The notes under the pieces are model-generated. The model made no database searches, was not told the origin of the DNA, and saw only the letters and a program-made list of their open reading frames with translations. The translations under genes and the position numbers were made by a program. From Gari tellinella (taxonomy: Eukaryota; Mollusca; Bivalvia; Cardiida; Psammobiidae), in assembly GCA_922989275.2 (NCBI GenBank), contig OV277864.1, positions 6,386,001-6,450,000 of the forward strand: a DNA stretch of 64,000 nt, given 5' to 3'. Each line of letters starts with the position of its first letter. The stretch's first letter is position 1. Shown here one piece after another: positions 10,888-21,153 of the stretch.

Positions 10888-12736
10888 GTATAATAAGATG
10901 CCATTTGGGCTCACAAATAGTCCAGCTACGTACCAGCGAATCATGCAGGAAATTCTCGGAGATCTCAACATGAAAATTTGCTTAATATATATTGATGACC
11001 TTATTATCTTTAGCGAAACTTTTGAAGAACACCTAGAACGTTTAGACCTCATTTTGGACAAACTTCACAAAGCCAATCTAAAATTAGCTCCGGAAAAATG
11101 CTTTTTCTTTAAGCCCAAGGTAAATTTTTTAGGCCATGTAGTTAGCGACCAGGGAGTTGAGACCGACCCAGCCAGGATTGAGAAAGTTAAGAATTGGCCG
11201 GTACCGAGTAATTCGGATGAACTTAGATCTTTCTTAGCATTTGCTGGTTACTACAGGAGATTTATTAAGGATTTCAGCAAAATTATTAGGCCGCTTTCAG
11301 AACTTCTTCCTCCAACATCAACTAAGAAAGGACAAAAGAAACCCACACTCGAATGGAAATGGACCAGTACAGAACAAGAGGTTTTTGACAAGCTAAAGGA
11401 AATTCTTTCATCACCACCAATCTTAGCCTACCCTGATTTTACTCTTCCATTCGAGCTACATACAGATGCTTCGACAAAAGCATTAGGTGCTGTTCTGTAT
11501 CAGAAGCATGACGGACAGAATCGTGTTATTGCTTACGCCAGTAGAGCACTCAACAAGTCCGAGCAGAACTACAGTGCTTTCAGATTGGAGTTTCTTGCTT
11601 TAAAATGGGCTGTAACTGAAAAGTTTGCCGACTATCTGACATCAAACCATTTCACAGTCTTGACCGATAACAACCCTTTAACCTATGTATTGACAAGTGC
11701 AAAGCTGGACGCCTGTGGCCAGAGGTGGGCTTCTGCACTTGGTCAATATTCATTCGACATTCGGTATCGGTCAGGATTGAGAAATGCAGATGCAGATGGT
11801 ATGAGTAGGTTACCCTATGAGAAGTTAAGAGACGCTGAAAACCATGAAGTTGTACAGATTGAAGATAGAGTTGTGAAAACAATCTGCAACACCATCACTA
11901 TACCATTCTGCGAGACATTTCCCATGGCAACACTGAACCTATTGGAAATAATAGAGGAACCAGGACAGCCCATTGCCCAAAAGGAAATGAGGGAAATAAG
12001 AAGGGCACAGCGAAACGACAAACTAATCGAAAAGTGGAGGATAGCTGTCATCGACAAGACATTACCAAAGAGCTTCATGATGAAGAATGCTTTGACAATG
12101 CGGAAACAGTACAAGAACTTTAAGATGAAAAGAGGAATACTTTTCCGTACTATCACAGACAACGAGGAAGAAATCGAACAGCTTGTTGTACCAGAGTGTT
12201 ATAGGGAAGAGATTCTTAGAGGTCTTCACAATGAAGTGGGTCACCCCGGTCAGGAGAGAACTCTGAGATTGATGAGGGATAGATTTTATTGGCCAGGGGT
12301 AGGAAGTGATGTGTCTGAATGGGTATCCAAGTGTGAAAGGTGCATTAGGAGGAAGTCTACTTTAGACAAAGCCCCTCTCGTTAGCATTCATACTTCATAC
12401 CCGCTTGAGCTGTTATGCATAGATTTCTTGACACTTGAACCGTCAAAGGGGAACATAGGCAATATCTTGGTCATTACAGACCACTACACAAAGTTCGCCA
12501 AGGCTATACCTACGAAAAACCAAACTGCCAAAACAACAGCGGAAGCTTTATATAATGAATTTTTAGTCAACTTCGGAATACCTACAAGACTTCATTCAGA
12601 CCATGGAAAATGTTTTAAAAGCGACATTATTTCGGAACTATGCAAACTTACCAACATGAAGAAAAGCCACACCACGCCTTACCATCCCCAGGGAAATGCG
12701 GGACCGGAAAGGTTTAACCGAACTTTGTTAAGATGA
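10874..12736 (+). pseudogene. pol: Gypsy reverse transcriptase (C-term), RNase H and integrase core
   Basis: The longest uninterrupted pol piece, 620 residues. It holds the catalytic YIDD (39-42), the connection FLGHVVSDQG and RNase H with LHTDAST (about 195-201). The integrase zinc finger H452/H457/C487/C490 and the integrase core with D517, D576 and E612 follow. The last two are spaced as in DD35E enzymes. The middle motif reads SDHG instead of the usual SDQG. The frame breaks at 12734-12736 right after the core glutamate helix. The C-terminal part resumes in a third frame at 12771 after what looks like a small deletion. Confidence 0.95.
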
Positions 12737-12770
12737 CCAGAAGGGGGACTGGAAGAAGTTCATTAGCTCA

Positions 12771-13985
12771 TTGGTATATGCATATAATTGCACACCACAT
12801 GAAACCACTAGAGTTTCCCCTTATGAACTTTTGTTCGGCCGAAAGCCAAGACTTCCAGTCGATGCTGCATTTCAGTCAGCTAGGGATGAAGACCTAACTA
12901 AGACTACTCAGGAATACATGGAGGATTTACAGGAAAGAATGGCCAAAGCAGATGAGATAGTTAAGAAACACACGGAAAGGGCTAAAAACAAGCAGAAAAC
13001 CTACTATGACAAGAAAACCAAGAAAGTAGAAATTTGCATAGGAGACAAGGTTCTGGTCAAACAACTTGCGTTTGACGGAAAGCATAAGATTGCTGATAGG
13101 TTTGAACCAGACACCTACGTCATTATAGACCAACCAAGGCCAGACATTCCAGTATTTGTAGTAAAGTCAGAACAATCAGACAAACAACGTACCTTGCATC
13201 ACAATCACCTGCTCCTGATTGATCATCAGGGTTCAGATAGTGTGTTTGGGGATGAAGGTGAAGTTGACAAACAGGCAGAGGAGACAGTAGTGGATGAGGA
13301 GACTAAAGAAGATACAAAGAGTGACGTCACTAGTGATGAAGAAGATAGCTCGGACAGTGAAGGAGACAGTGATGCAGCACATGCACACTTGTATGGGGAC
13401 GCCCATAGTTCATCTGTAGAGAGCCATGAAGAGAACATTGATAAAGAAAAGATAGACTTGATAGAAGAGGATATAGGTGCTCCTGGAGATAAGGATTCGA
13501 TTGTTCTGACAGAAGATATCACTGACGATGATCATGTCATGCATGTTCTTACTGATGAGTTAGTGGAAGGAACAATGGAAGAAACTGCTGGAGAAGAAAA
13601 GTCTGACGCCTTAGATACAGTCAACCAGGAAACACTAGCTGTGAACACTTCTACGGAAAACACAGAAGTAGAAATTGATAATCAAGAGAATGATGCAGCC
13701 AAAGCAGAGAGTTCAGATGATGAGGAACAGAAGGAAGAGGAGGAGAAGAAAACAGAACAGATTGAAAATCAGAAGAAGAAACCAGTGCCACCACCAAGAC
13801 CACCTAGAAGGTCATCTAGAGATAGGAAACCGCCTGATAGATTTGGTGACTTCGTTACTTACCAAATGACTAATCAACCGGTAGATAGGAAAATTAGTGC
13901 ACTGAGTTCCTTAATGAACTCTGGTATTTTAAGTGAAATGGACTCTGAAATGGCACATCAGGTAATTACAGCTATAATGAAATAG
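12771..13985 (+). pseudogene. pol: Integrase C-terminal domain with long acidic tail
   Basis: A 404-residue piece continuing integrase in another frame. YELLFGRKPRLPVD and a GPY/F-like module (IGDKVLVKQLAFDGKHKIAD, about residues 85-104) are typical of Gypsy integrase ends. A Glu/Asp/Ser-rich tail (about 160-330) follows, then a basic proline stretch PVPPPRPPRRSSRDRKPPDR and a final helix-like segment. The tail is unusually long. Proline-rich motifs like this occur in Gypsy elements and could bind host proteins, but that is inference. I see no envelope gene after it. Confidence 0.85.
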
Positions 13986-14472
13986 TATTTTAAAATTTGT
14001 CTTACATTATGTTTTTAGTGAATTATGAACAGTTATTAAATGTTGATTGACTTTAAATAGTTAATAAATGTTCATAGTTGAACTTTAGTTTCTGTTTAAA
14101 TGCATGTGTAATTGATTCTGTGAGGTCACAGGTTCTAGAAGAAGGAGGAGAAATTAGTATATGAATTTTAAACAGAAATTGTTACTTTTTTGACTTGCTG
14201 AAAGGGAAATTTAAACTGTATTATACAGTGTAGACTTTGTTTACAGTATATAGTTCATGCTACAGTATAAGTACTTTAGTGTATAGTAGAGAGTGATGGT
14301 ATAGTAGTAATGTATATCTGTTATTAGCAGATTTATGAAAGTAGATTCAAGTATAGGTAAATCAGTTTTCTTTTCTTAGTGTATTTTATAGCAGTAGTTT
14401 TACCGACATTGACGAAAACTTGATTGTGACTTGGGACTTTTGTAGACTTGGACAGTGACGGGACGTCATTCC
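13986..14472. other. Non-coding 3' region of the Gypsy element
   Basis: About 490 bases between the pol stop and the purine tract hold no open frame of note. There is no sign of an env-like gene. Confidence 0.7.
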
Positions 14473-14499
14473 AGAGAGAGGGGGGGGGGGGGGGGGGGG
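14473..14499 (+). promoter_or_regulatory. Polypurine tract with a long G run
   Basis: AGAGAGAG followed by about 19 consecutive G immediately precedes the 3' LTR, the expected position of the plus-strand primer. The G run is extreme and may be miscounted in the assembly. Confidence 0.88.
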
Positions 14500-15365
14500 T
14501 GTAGCCAGGTCAAGTTTTGATGTTTTATTTGTTATTTCCTTGTTTCGTTTTGCTCGGTAAAGTTCGTATTCGTTCGGTGTTGTTCGTGCTTCTCCGTATT
14601 CCGCGGTTGACGTCGGCAGTTTACGTCAACCGGGGAATGCTGGGAGATCACGTGATAACTGAGCGAAATTTACAATTGTGTCAGATCTGGTTGTATAAAG
14701 AAGTTCATTGTTTTGGATCCGTCGTTTCAAGAATTATTGGTTAGTATTGGTTCAAATCGATTGTATTTGATTCGAGAGAGGTTGCAATGGGTTTGTATAT
14801 GCTTGACACGCATTAGTCTTTTGTATTTCGGCATTTTATCTTTAGTGTAACATGTTTTCGCGCCTTTCGAAACGGCAGCATATTTGGCATTTCTCGTTGT
14901 TATAAAACTAATTAGACGTTGTTCTTAACCTTTCTTGCATGTTTTTAATCCCACAGAATTCACCAGTTACGAGTGTATGTGAGGAGAAGAGAAGGGGAGA
15001 GTTTGGTTGTGTTCCATGTATTGGTTCCACAGACTGGTGAGTTATTGTTGTTGTCGTGAACCATGTCTATCTGTACGTTAATGTGTTATATGTAAGTACT
15101 TTTAAAATAGGTTCAAGACCACTAGAACTGAAAAGGCGTTATTATGTAATATATTGTTTCAAGGGCTGATTATCATGATTCTGTGTAGCTATATGTCATC
15201 TATATTTCAGCCTATATACAACGTCTATAACCTGTTACTTAATGCATTTGCATTCTATTGCAGGTACAGGATTGTCACATCCAGCTTGGATTGACGTGTA
15301 ACCTATGGTATAAATAAAAGAGATAACCTTTGCTACGTCTTCGTCCCTATTTACTAGCCGGTAAT
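14500..15365 (+). repeat. 3' LTR of the Gypsy element
   Basis: 866 bp beginning TGTAGCCAGG and ending GCCGGTAAT. It matches 2922-3958 apart from the 171-bp difference and two substitutions. ACTTT follows directly. Confidence 0.94.
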
Positions 15366-15370
15366 ACTTT

Positions 15371-16418
15371 GAAACATTCTTGCGAACAATACAGTTGAAA
15401 CAGGCGACAACGAAACTGTGAATGGGGAAAAATATCACGATTAATTATTTGGCAGCGAAATACATAAACCGGAAGAATGACGACGTCTTCACTGTGTCTA
15501 TGCACTGTGTCTTGTTACATGTATAATTATAATTGTACCGACTAGGGAACATGTGAGTTATATAGTCATTTCGTACCCGGTTAAATGAGTCATTTCGTTG
15601 CAGCCCAAAACATGAAATTCATTTCGTAGCCGATTTTTTAGTCATTTCGTAGCCGCCAAAAAAATTGAAAATGAATGGTCCCGAATAAGACAGATGTAAA
15701 TTCGTAGCCTATGAAAATTGGAAAAGTCATTTTGCAGCCGATTTCTTTTTCTTTTAAACGTTTTTGACGTGTAGAACAGTTTGGACACTAATGCAATTTC
15801 AAATTCTTTATTTCTGCTTTAAGCAAAGTACTTTGCTTCTAGCCATATAAAGTACAAATTATTAATAACGAAAATACATGAAAGGATCAAACAAAACAAT
15901 AAGGTGAACAGCTGTAATGGTACAAATGTACAAACAAAAACGGTGCATTTCTTGTTTCTAAAGCATAATACGTGTACATGTAATAGTGTCAATCGCATTT
16001 AAGGAGAGAAGTGAAATGGGCCGTGACAAATTCAATCGCTGTAGATTTCTAACAATGAAAAGTAGATATTAGGTGTGGCTTATGAAAAATATTTATTTGA
16101 TTGGATGAGAGTTTTGAAAGAATAACCCGATTAGTTGTAGAGTAATTCGTTGTGCAGACGTTTTTGGTGTTTTCGATTTTTAAGTTTTAAATAATAAGTG
16201 AACTATGTAGTTTGGTTGAAAAAAAAATTGATGTAAAAAAAATGTTATTTGAAAAAATATATATATTGGATTCAGTAATTCTTAAATTTATTTAATGCAG
16301 GCCATCTGTAATAATATGTTCCATGTATTATGTTCGTAATTCGGCATATATAGGTTAAATTAAGAGAATATGGTATTCTTACTCGATTGAAGCCGTAATA
16401 CAAAATTTACAAAAGATA
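15371..16418. other. Unassigned DNA with a degenerate TCATTTCGTAGCCG repeat
   Basis: At about 15565-15745 the motif TCATTTCGTAGCCG and close variants occur five or six times with irregular spacing. The rest is AT-rich without visible coding sequence. Confidence 0.45.
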
Positions 16419-16631
16419 CAGTAGAGAAAATGTTATTCTTTACCGTTTAAACGCAAACGAAACGCAAAAAAGCAGTTCTGACTTTCTTTTTTATCTGAGT
16501 GGCAAACAGTTTGGAGCCTGATCAGATGCACATTTACCCGGTGTCTGAACAGGCTCCGAACTGTTTGCACTGGTAATAATTGTTTTAGTGTAAACGCTTT
16601 TTTTGGGAAAGAACAACGTTTTTTTCAACTG
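16419..16631 (-). mobile_element. MITE family A copy, diverged
   Basis: It starts CAGTAGAGAAAATGTTATTC next to TA. The GTTTAAACGCAAACG side comes first, so it is inverted. It has a central palindrome with GATCAGATGC and ends near CAACTG. Confidence 0.7.
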
Positions 16632-16715
16632 TTAGACTATATATTAATATAAATAATCTCTGTGCTTTGCTTGTACATGATGATATGTAGTCTATTTCGT
16701 GTTTTCTGCATACTA

Positions 16716-16794
16716 GCAGATAAAAGCTTAAAGCAGACTGAAAGGTGAGAATACTGCTCTGATGAGCAGTGTGCTTTACTTGCATTCTGCTTTA
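16716..16794. repeat. Diverged AAAGCAGGCTGAAAG-type hairpin
   Basis: AGCTTAAAGCAGACTGAAAG on the left and GCATTCTGCTTTAA on the right face each other, with TGCTCTGATGAGCA in the middle. It is a degraded member of the second palindrome family. Confidence 0.55.
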
Positions 16795-17002
16795 ATAGTT
16801 TGCATCTGTAAAAGACAATAGTTCAACCTGATAGTTTAAATGAATATGCATGTTACGAAACATTTTATCTCCTAGCAGACTATCTTATAGCAACATGAAA
16901 GTAAATCATAAAAAGTCGCATTCTGCTTTTATTTTCATCACTAGAAGCACGTCTATAAGGGAATAGGTCAATATAATGGTTTGTGTAACAATTCCTGTGT
17001 GA

Positions 17003-17236
17003 CAATGGAAAACACTTTATTCTTTCCCAATAAACACCTTTACGCTAAAATATTATTTCCAGTAAAAACAGTTTAGAGTCTGATCAGACCCTGCGTCTGA
17101 CCAGGCTTAAAACTCTTTGCCATTTAGCTTAATATTTATAGTCAGAATGGGCAAAAGCTGTTACTTTCTACATTTTACTCCTATGCGTTTGCGTTACGTT
17201 TGCGTTAAAGCGTGAAAGAACATGTATTCGCCACTG
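17003..17236 (+). mobile_element. MITE family A copy abutting an exon
   Basis: It begins CAATGGAAAACACTTTATTC and ends at 17236 with CCACTG followed by TA (17237-17238). That TA overlaps the splice donor of transporter exon 7: the T of the GT dinucleotide is in the duplication, and the following donor bases come from the MITE end. Confidence 0.8.
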
Positions 17237-17239
17237 TAC

Positions 17240-17374
17240 CTGTTTATCATTGAATACTCCATGAAAGCCGCAGGGTACTCTACTACTGATCCGAGGAAGA
17301 AGTTAAGGAAGCGATCACCGGCCAGATTGGAGGAGATCAGCATGATGCCGTAGTACGTGGTGCTGTTTGTGATC
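17240..17374 (-). CDS. SLC22-like transporter, exon 7 (last visible)
   Basis: 135 bases: one base completing a Trp codon with exon 6, 44 codons, then two bases left over. The acceptor is TTTGTGTAG and the donor CAG/GTACAG. The translation ITNSTTYYGIMLISSNLAGD followed by RFLNFFLGSVVEYPA is the pattern of the SLC22 segment around the seventh and eighth membrane helices (usually YYGLSLN.SNLGGD..LNFFLSGLVE.PA). The donor lies one base from a MITE, which supplies its downstream bases. The exons for the remaining ~120-130 residues were not found. They may lie beyond position 1, past the Gypsy element. Confidence 0.88.
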
Positions 17375-18909
17375 CTACACAAATAAAGAACAATAGTATT
17401 CCCCGTTTAAAACTTCTTTGTTGAAACTGTCGTCTGCAATATTTGTTCAATTTAGGTTTATACATTTTCAAGTAAAGAAATTGAAAAACGAGTGTCAAAC
17501 AGTTTAGATCTGGATCCAACAAACATAAATAAAGTTGAAGACTGAAATAAATTGTGGTTTGCAGGTATTCAAACATAAACGCGTTGATTTATGTATAATT
17601 TCCCGCGAAACGGTTCAAGTAAATAATAGCAAAACGTTTGGATCTATTTAGATGCCAAGTTACTCGGTGTCTGATCTGGATCTTAACTCTTTTAATTGCT
17701 AGCACTAAGAGTTAAACTAATAATCGTTTACAGTAGCTCGTATACAGCATGAGTAGGGAATTCCCGTTTGCGTAGTCGCTCTAAAAAAGGTTTAGTAGCA
17801 CGTCATTAGTATTATATAGGAACTGTGAACCGAGACATTTTAAGTCTGAAGTCTGAAGTCAGGCATTTGAAGACAGAAGTCAGAAATCTGTTGTTTAAAG
17901 TTTTTTTGGACCTATGAATACTATATAAGAGATTAATGGCAAACATTTAGGAAGTCTGAATTCTAAAGTGTGTAGAGGGAAATGTCACCATCGGTCTTTC
18001 ATAGTTATGCTTTATTCATTGTGCTTCACTCTTGTTCATTATTCGATAAAGCCTCATGGTCCTTGTAACATGCTTAGCGCCTAGTGTCAATGAACAACGG
18101 AAAACGAAACACAGTTAACCCTTTGAACCCTAGTCCCGCATATAGGCGTACTTTTCAAATCCGAAAGGAGCCCTCTGATCAGGGTCTTCACTGCTTGTCA
18201 TAATGCCAAATATTGACAAAAACAACCCTTAAAAGTCAGAAATGGACTAGACTAAAATGGAAACTGGAATTGTCCATTTAAAGTTTCAGGGAGGAAAGAG
18301 TTAATAAAAAATAACGCTAAGTTATGATCAAAACAATAAGCAATAAAGAAGGAATAAAGCGTAAAGTGAGGTATATTGTTATTTACAATAATAGCAAAAC
18401 ACCAACCATAACAAATAAACTCAAGCACACTAGAACTACATGATTTATCGAATCTGCAATATAATTAACACTGTAAAGATTGTGTATAGTCTTAGATACA
18501 TACAAAGATCGTAACAAAATAATATACTACATGTAAAGGGATCCTCGTATTTCTCACTTTTTTCTATTGTCTCTTCTTTTAATACATTTATATCTTTTGA
18601 CTACATTTAAGTTTCTAATTCAAACGAAAGGTTGTCAGCTTATTGCAGACGAAGAAGTAACGTTAGTAGTGACCATCATTGTATTTGTTCTAAAATTCGA
18701 CGTCGGGCACACTTACAGAATAAAAATGCACGTGCATTATTTCGAGTTCTAGGAATACCGCATCAACGGTGTCAATAACTGGTTACATGTATTAGGCATC
18801 TTTCCGGTTATCGGCACTCCGGGGTGTGTGTTAGTACTAACATTTTCCCTTTACAACTGTGTTACTGTTTATAGTAGATGTAACGTATACAGTAAGTCAT
18901 TATACCTAC
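17375..18909 (-). other. Intron between transporter exons 6 and 7
   Basis: Donor GTAGGT, acceptor GTGTAG. It contains a GTCTGAAGTC-rich patch at about 17845-17890. At 18117-18305 there is a repeat ending GGAATTGTCCATTTAAAGTT, whose right end recurs near 34200 and 56670. Confidence 0.7.
18117..18305 (+). mobile_element. Putative MITE (TTAACCCTTT...GAGTTAA)
   Basis: It begins TTAACCCTTTGAACCCTAGT and ends TTTCAGGGAGGAAAGAGTTA. The same right end occurs at about 34190-34247 and, diverged, at about 56650-56710. It contains a short CCTCTGATCAGGG stretch. Boundaries are tentative. Confidence 0.5.
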
Positions 18910-19090
18910 CAACCAAACCACAAAATGATGGATGTGAAGAGTAAAGGTCGTGACTTTAACAGGTCTCTTATCGTTAAGCTCTTTGTTTTAGTCTTAGCTT
19001 GATTTCCGTCTTCACCTTCACTGTTTACTTCGACCTCTCCGTATGTCGGATTCAATATCAAGCCAGCATTGTCAGCTTTTGGAATAAGTT
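18910..19090 (-). CDS. SLC22-like transporter, exon 6
   Basis: 181 bases: two bases, 59 codons, two bases. The acceptor is TTTACAACAG and the donor G/GTAGGT. It encodes the long cytoplasmic loop and the start of the next membrane helix. The loop is polar (GEVEVNSEGEDGNQAKTKTK). SLTIRDLLKSRPLLFTSIIL then WFGW follows, equivalent to the SLC22 pattern DLFRTP.LR..T..L..WF. Its phase matches both neighbours exactly, which supports the gene model. Confidence 0.9.
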
Positions 19091-19136
19091 CTGTTGTAAA
19101 TATAAATGAAAGTCATCAATCAATGTAAATAGTGTA

Positions 19137-19345
19137 CAGTGGAAGATACGTTATTCTGACTAACTGTGTTCTTAAACATTTCTGTCCTTTGCAAACAGTT
19201 TTGAGCCATGTCAGAAGCCATCTAATGTTTGCCACTCCAACTATAACAAACAGTCAATAATTTTAAAAAGTTGTTATTTACAGTATTTTATTGCCTTGTT
19301 TATGCGTTTATTTTCGTTTAAACAGGATGGAAATTAACCTTTATA
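19137..19345 (+). mobile_element. MITE family A copy, strongly diverged
   Basis: TACAGTGGAAGATACGTTAT at the left and TTCGTTTAAACAGGATGGAA at the right keep the family A plan. The central palindrome is reduced to fragments. It lies in the intron between exons 5 and 6. Confidence 0.55.
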
Positions 19346-19429
19346 CTTTATCACGTATATGTACACCAATACTTGTGTTAGTAATGCTTTTACTTGAATG
19401 ATGTTGTCTGTTTTCTCTTCATGGTTTGT

Positions 19430-19682
19430 CAGGGCTGTCGTATCTCCGGATTTTTCCTAAATCTCCGGATTTTTGTCCACTATATGGTATCTCAAAGCAG
19501 GCTAGAAGTAAAGCACAATGCGCCCTAAGGCGCATTCTGCTTTACTTACAGTCTGCTTTAAGTAGTCCCATGTCAACAAAACAAGAAAAAGCTATAGAGT
19601 AAAGGTACGATTCGTAAAATCGCACTTGCAAAATGCAAATTTGGAAATCTGAGGATTTTTCATGTCAACTTTTGGCAGCCCT
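19430..19682. mobile_element. MITE with CAGGGCTG ends and an AAAGCAGG-type hairpin core
   Basis: The ends CAGGGCTGTC and GGCAGCCCT are inverted, and GTTTGT occurs on both outer sides (about 19424-19429 and 19684-19689), suggesting a target duplication. CAGGG ends recall hAT elements, though the duplication I see is shorter than eight bases. The centre (19494-19560) is the AAAGCAGG...GCGCATTCTGCTTTAC palindrome, which also sits in MITEs with TTAACCC ends. A relative with similar outer sequence lies at about 31325-31480. Confidence 0.65.
19494..19560. repeat. Hairpin of the AAAGCAGG family
   Basis: Left arm AAAGCAGGCTAGAAGTAAAG and right arm CTTTACTTACAGTCTGCTTT pair around TGCGCCCTAAGGCGCA. 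Confidence 0.8.
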
Positions 19683-20593
19683 GGTTTGTTTCAACTGGAT
19701 AATACAAGTAGTTGCTTAAACTTTGTCCTCTTAGAAACACCTGTATACATTTAGACCTATATGCAGACATGGTTAGAAATGTATTCAGTTAAATATTTGA
19801 TTGCCCTGTGACAAGGCTGTACGCTAAGCCCTATACTTTTTACAATGTTTATGCAAACAGTGGAGTACATGGTATTAGGTTGACACCAGATAGTGTATAG
19901 GTTTTCATATTGTTATGATGTGGCACTTATTGCTGATACAGTTATTGGTCGACAAAGGCAGTTAAACATGGTTTGGGAATACTGTATATATTGGAAAATA
20001 AATGTCAATGTACATGAAACGAAATTGTAGTGTTTAAGAGAGGAGGGAAATTATCAAGGCATGACAAATGGACATAAATGGTGATATGATTGATATTGTA
20101 AGGTTTTAGTTATGTTGGGCTTGCTTTGAGCTGTAGACTCTCAACATACCAAATGTCTTAGGCTCAGTTCTTTCACATCGATCAAAGCTGATTTCTTCTC
20201 AAATCATTTCCGTACCAACAACAAATGAGCATGTTTACCTTACAGGGTACCGACACGGTTGGGTTTTGAGAACAAAATTGTCAGAAGGTATATGTAGAGT
20301 CTCTATATATACATTCTGACAGTTTTTGTCCATCAAAATCAATCGTGTTGGGTCCCTGTGGTCAAAAACGTGTATCTATGGAACTGCATGACTGTCGTTC
20401 TCGATATAACCACCTAAACAAACGTACAGTAGTGGTCAATACTGTGTCTGCTATGAACAAACTTCTGTCCCGTTTTCCGAAATTCGGTGATTTCAGTGAG
20501 TGGATGCAGTTACTGATGAAAGGGCATGCTTACTGTTGGTTTTATGTTATGTTTTATGGAAGGGTATTATATGAAATTAAATGAAATGGTTAC

Positions 20594-20766
20594 CTATTTT
20601 CTGTTCCTTTGTTTTCCCAAAATTATTCACGTATTCCCGAAAGCCGCTAATTGCGGCTACCTCGTCATAGTCTTTGTTGTTTACTCTGCAAGCCGTCTTC
20701 AATACGGCCTTGGCCTGGGCAACTTTCCCATTTGCAATCAGCCACCTGAGAGACTCATCTGTAAAG
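20594..20766 (-). CDS. SLC22-like transporter, exon 5
   Basis: 173 bases: one base, 57 codons, one base. The acceptor is AATTATAG, a few bases upstream of a tempting TTTACAG that would put the join out of frame. The donor is ATAG/GTAACC. The translation FTDESLRWLIANGKVAQAKA is the SLC22 signature usually written PESPRWL..KG...EA, here with Asp and Leu replacing the two prolines. It continues VLKTACRVNNKDYDEVAAIS. It starts the large cytoplasmic loop after helix 6. Confidence 0.9.
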
Positions 20767-20864
20767 CTATAATTTATAAATATGGTTAAATATAGGATGA
20801 ACCTTTAACACGCTAAAGTGGAGAGGACATTATTCCCACCCGCAAAACGCATTTAGACATAGTG

Positions 20865-20992
20865 AATCTAACACCACCGTGAGTGTCAGATAAGAATATC
20901 CCACCCGAGTTTGAAGATATTTTTGGAACATCTTGAAATATCTTCAAACGAGGGTGGGATATTCATCTGACACTCAACTGTGGTGTTAGATT
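20865..20992. repeat. Long inverted repeat (about 55-bp arms)
   Basis: The left arm runs AATCTAACACCACCGTGAGT to TTTGAAGATATTT and the right arm AAATATCTTCAAACGAGGGT to GGTGTTAGATT. They are separated by about 13 bases with few mismatches. Family A-like pieces (AAGTGGAGAGGACATTATTC) lie outside it, so it may be another hairpin core inside an old MITE. Confidence 0.75.
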
Positions 20993-21131
20993 TATTTTCT
21001 CACATCGTCAACCCTAAAAACGCGTTTAACTTGCTAGACAGTGGCGAGTTGTATTTTAAGGCGCTAATGCATGCATGACGACGTCAAAACATCGGCAATA
21101 ACAACCAATCATAAGATAGTTCCATAAGTTC

Positions 21132-21153
21132 GGCTTATCTGTCCGGACAGATA
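21132..21153. repeat. Perfect 22-bp palindrome
   Basis: CTTATCTGTCC followed by GGACAGATAAG, with no spacer, inside the intron between exons 4 and 5. Confidence 0.6.

Larger units (their letters stand above)
2922..15365 (+). mobile_element. Ty3/Gypsy LTR retrotransposon, full length but pol frame-broken
   Basis: Two LTRs (2922-3958 and 14500-15365) enclose a primer-binding site, a long leader, gag, protease, reverse transcriptase, RNase H, integrase and a polypurine tract, in the order expected of Ty3/Gypsy (integrase after RNase H). The element is flanked by a 5-bp duplication ACTTT at 2917-2921 and 15366-15370. The LTRs share all but two substitutions over the 866 bp they have in common. 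The 5' LTR has 171 bp that the 3' LTR lacks. Pol is interrupted by at least four frame changes. It lies downstream of the last visible exon of the minus-strand transporter gene, in the opposite orientation, so it may sit in one of that gene's introns. Confidence 0.96.

Noticed and set aside
13675..13869. Basic open frame MIIKRMMQPKQRVQ
   Set aside because: Out-of-frame reading of the acidic tail after integrase.
13986..14472. Envelope gene in the Gypsy element
   Set aside because: The space between pol and the purine tract is too short and has no open frame.
20757..20766. TTTACAG as the acceptor of transporter exon 5
   Set aside because: Using it puts a stop directly after the join to exon 4. 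The upstream TTATAG acceptor keeps phase and adds the residues expected before ESLRWL.
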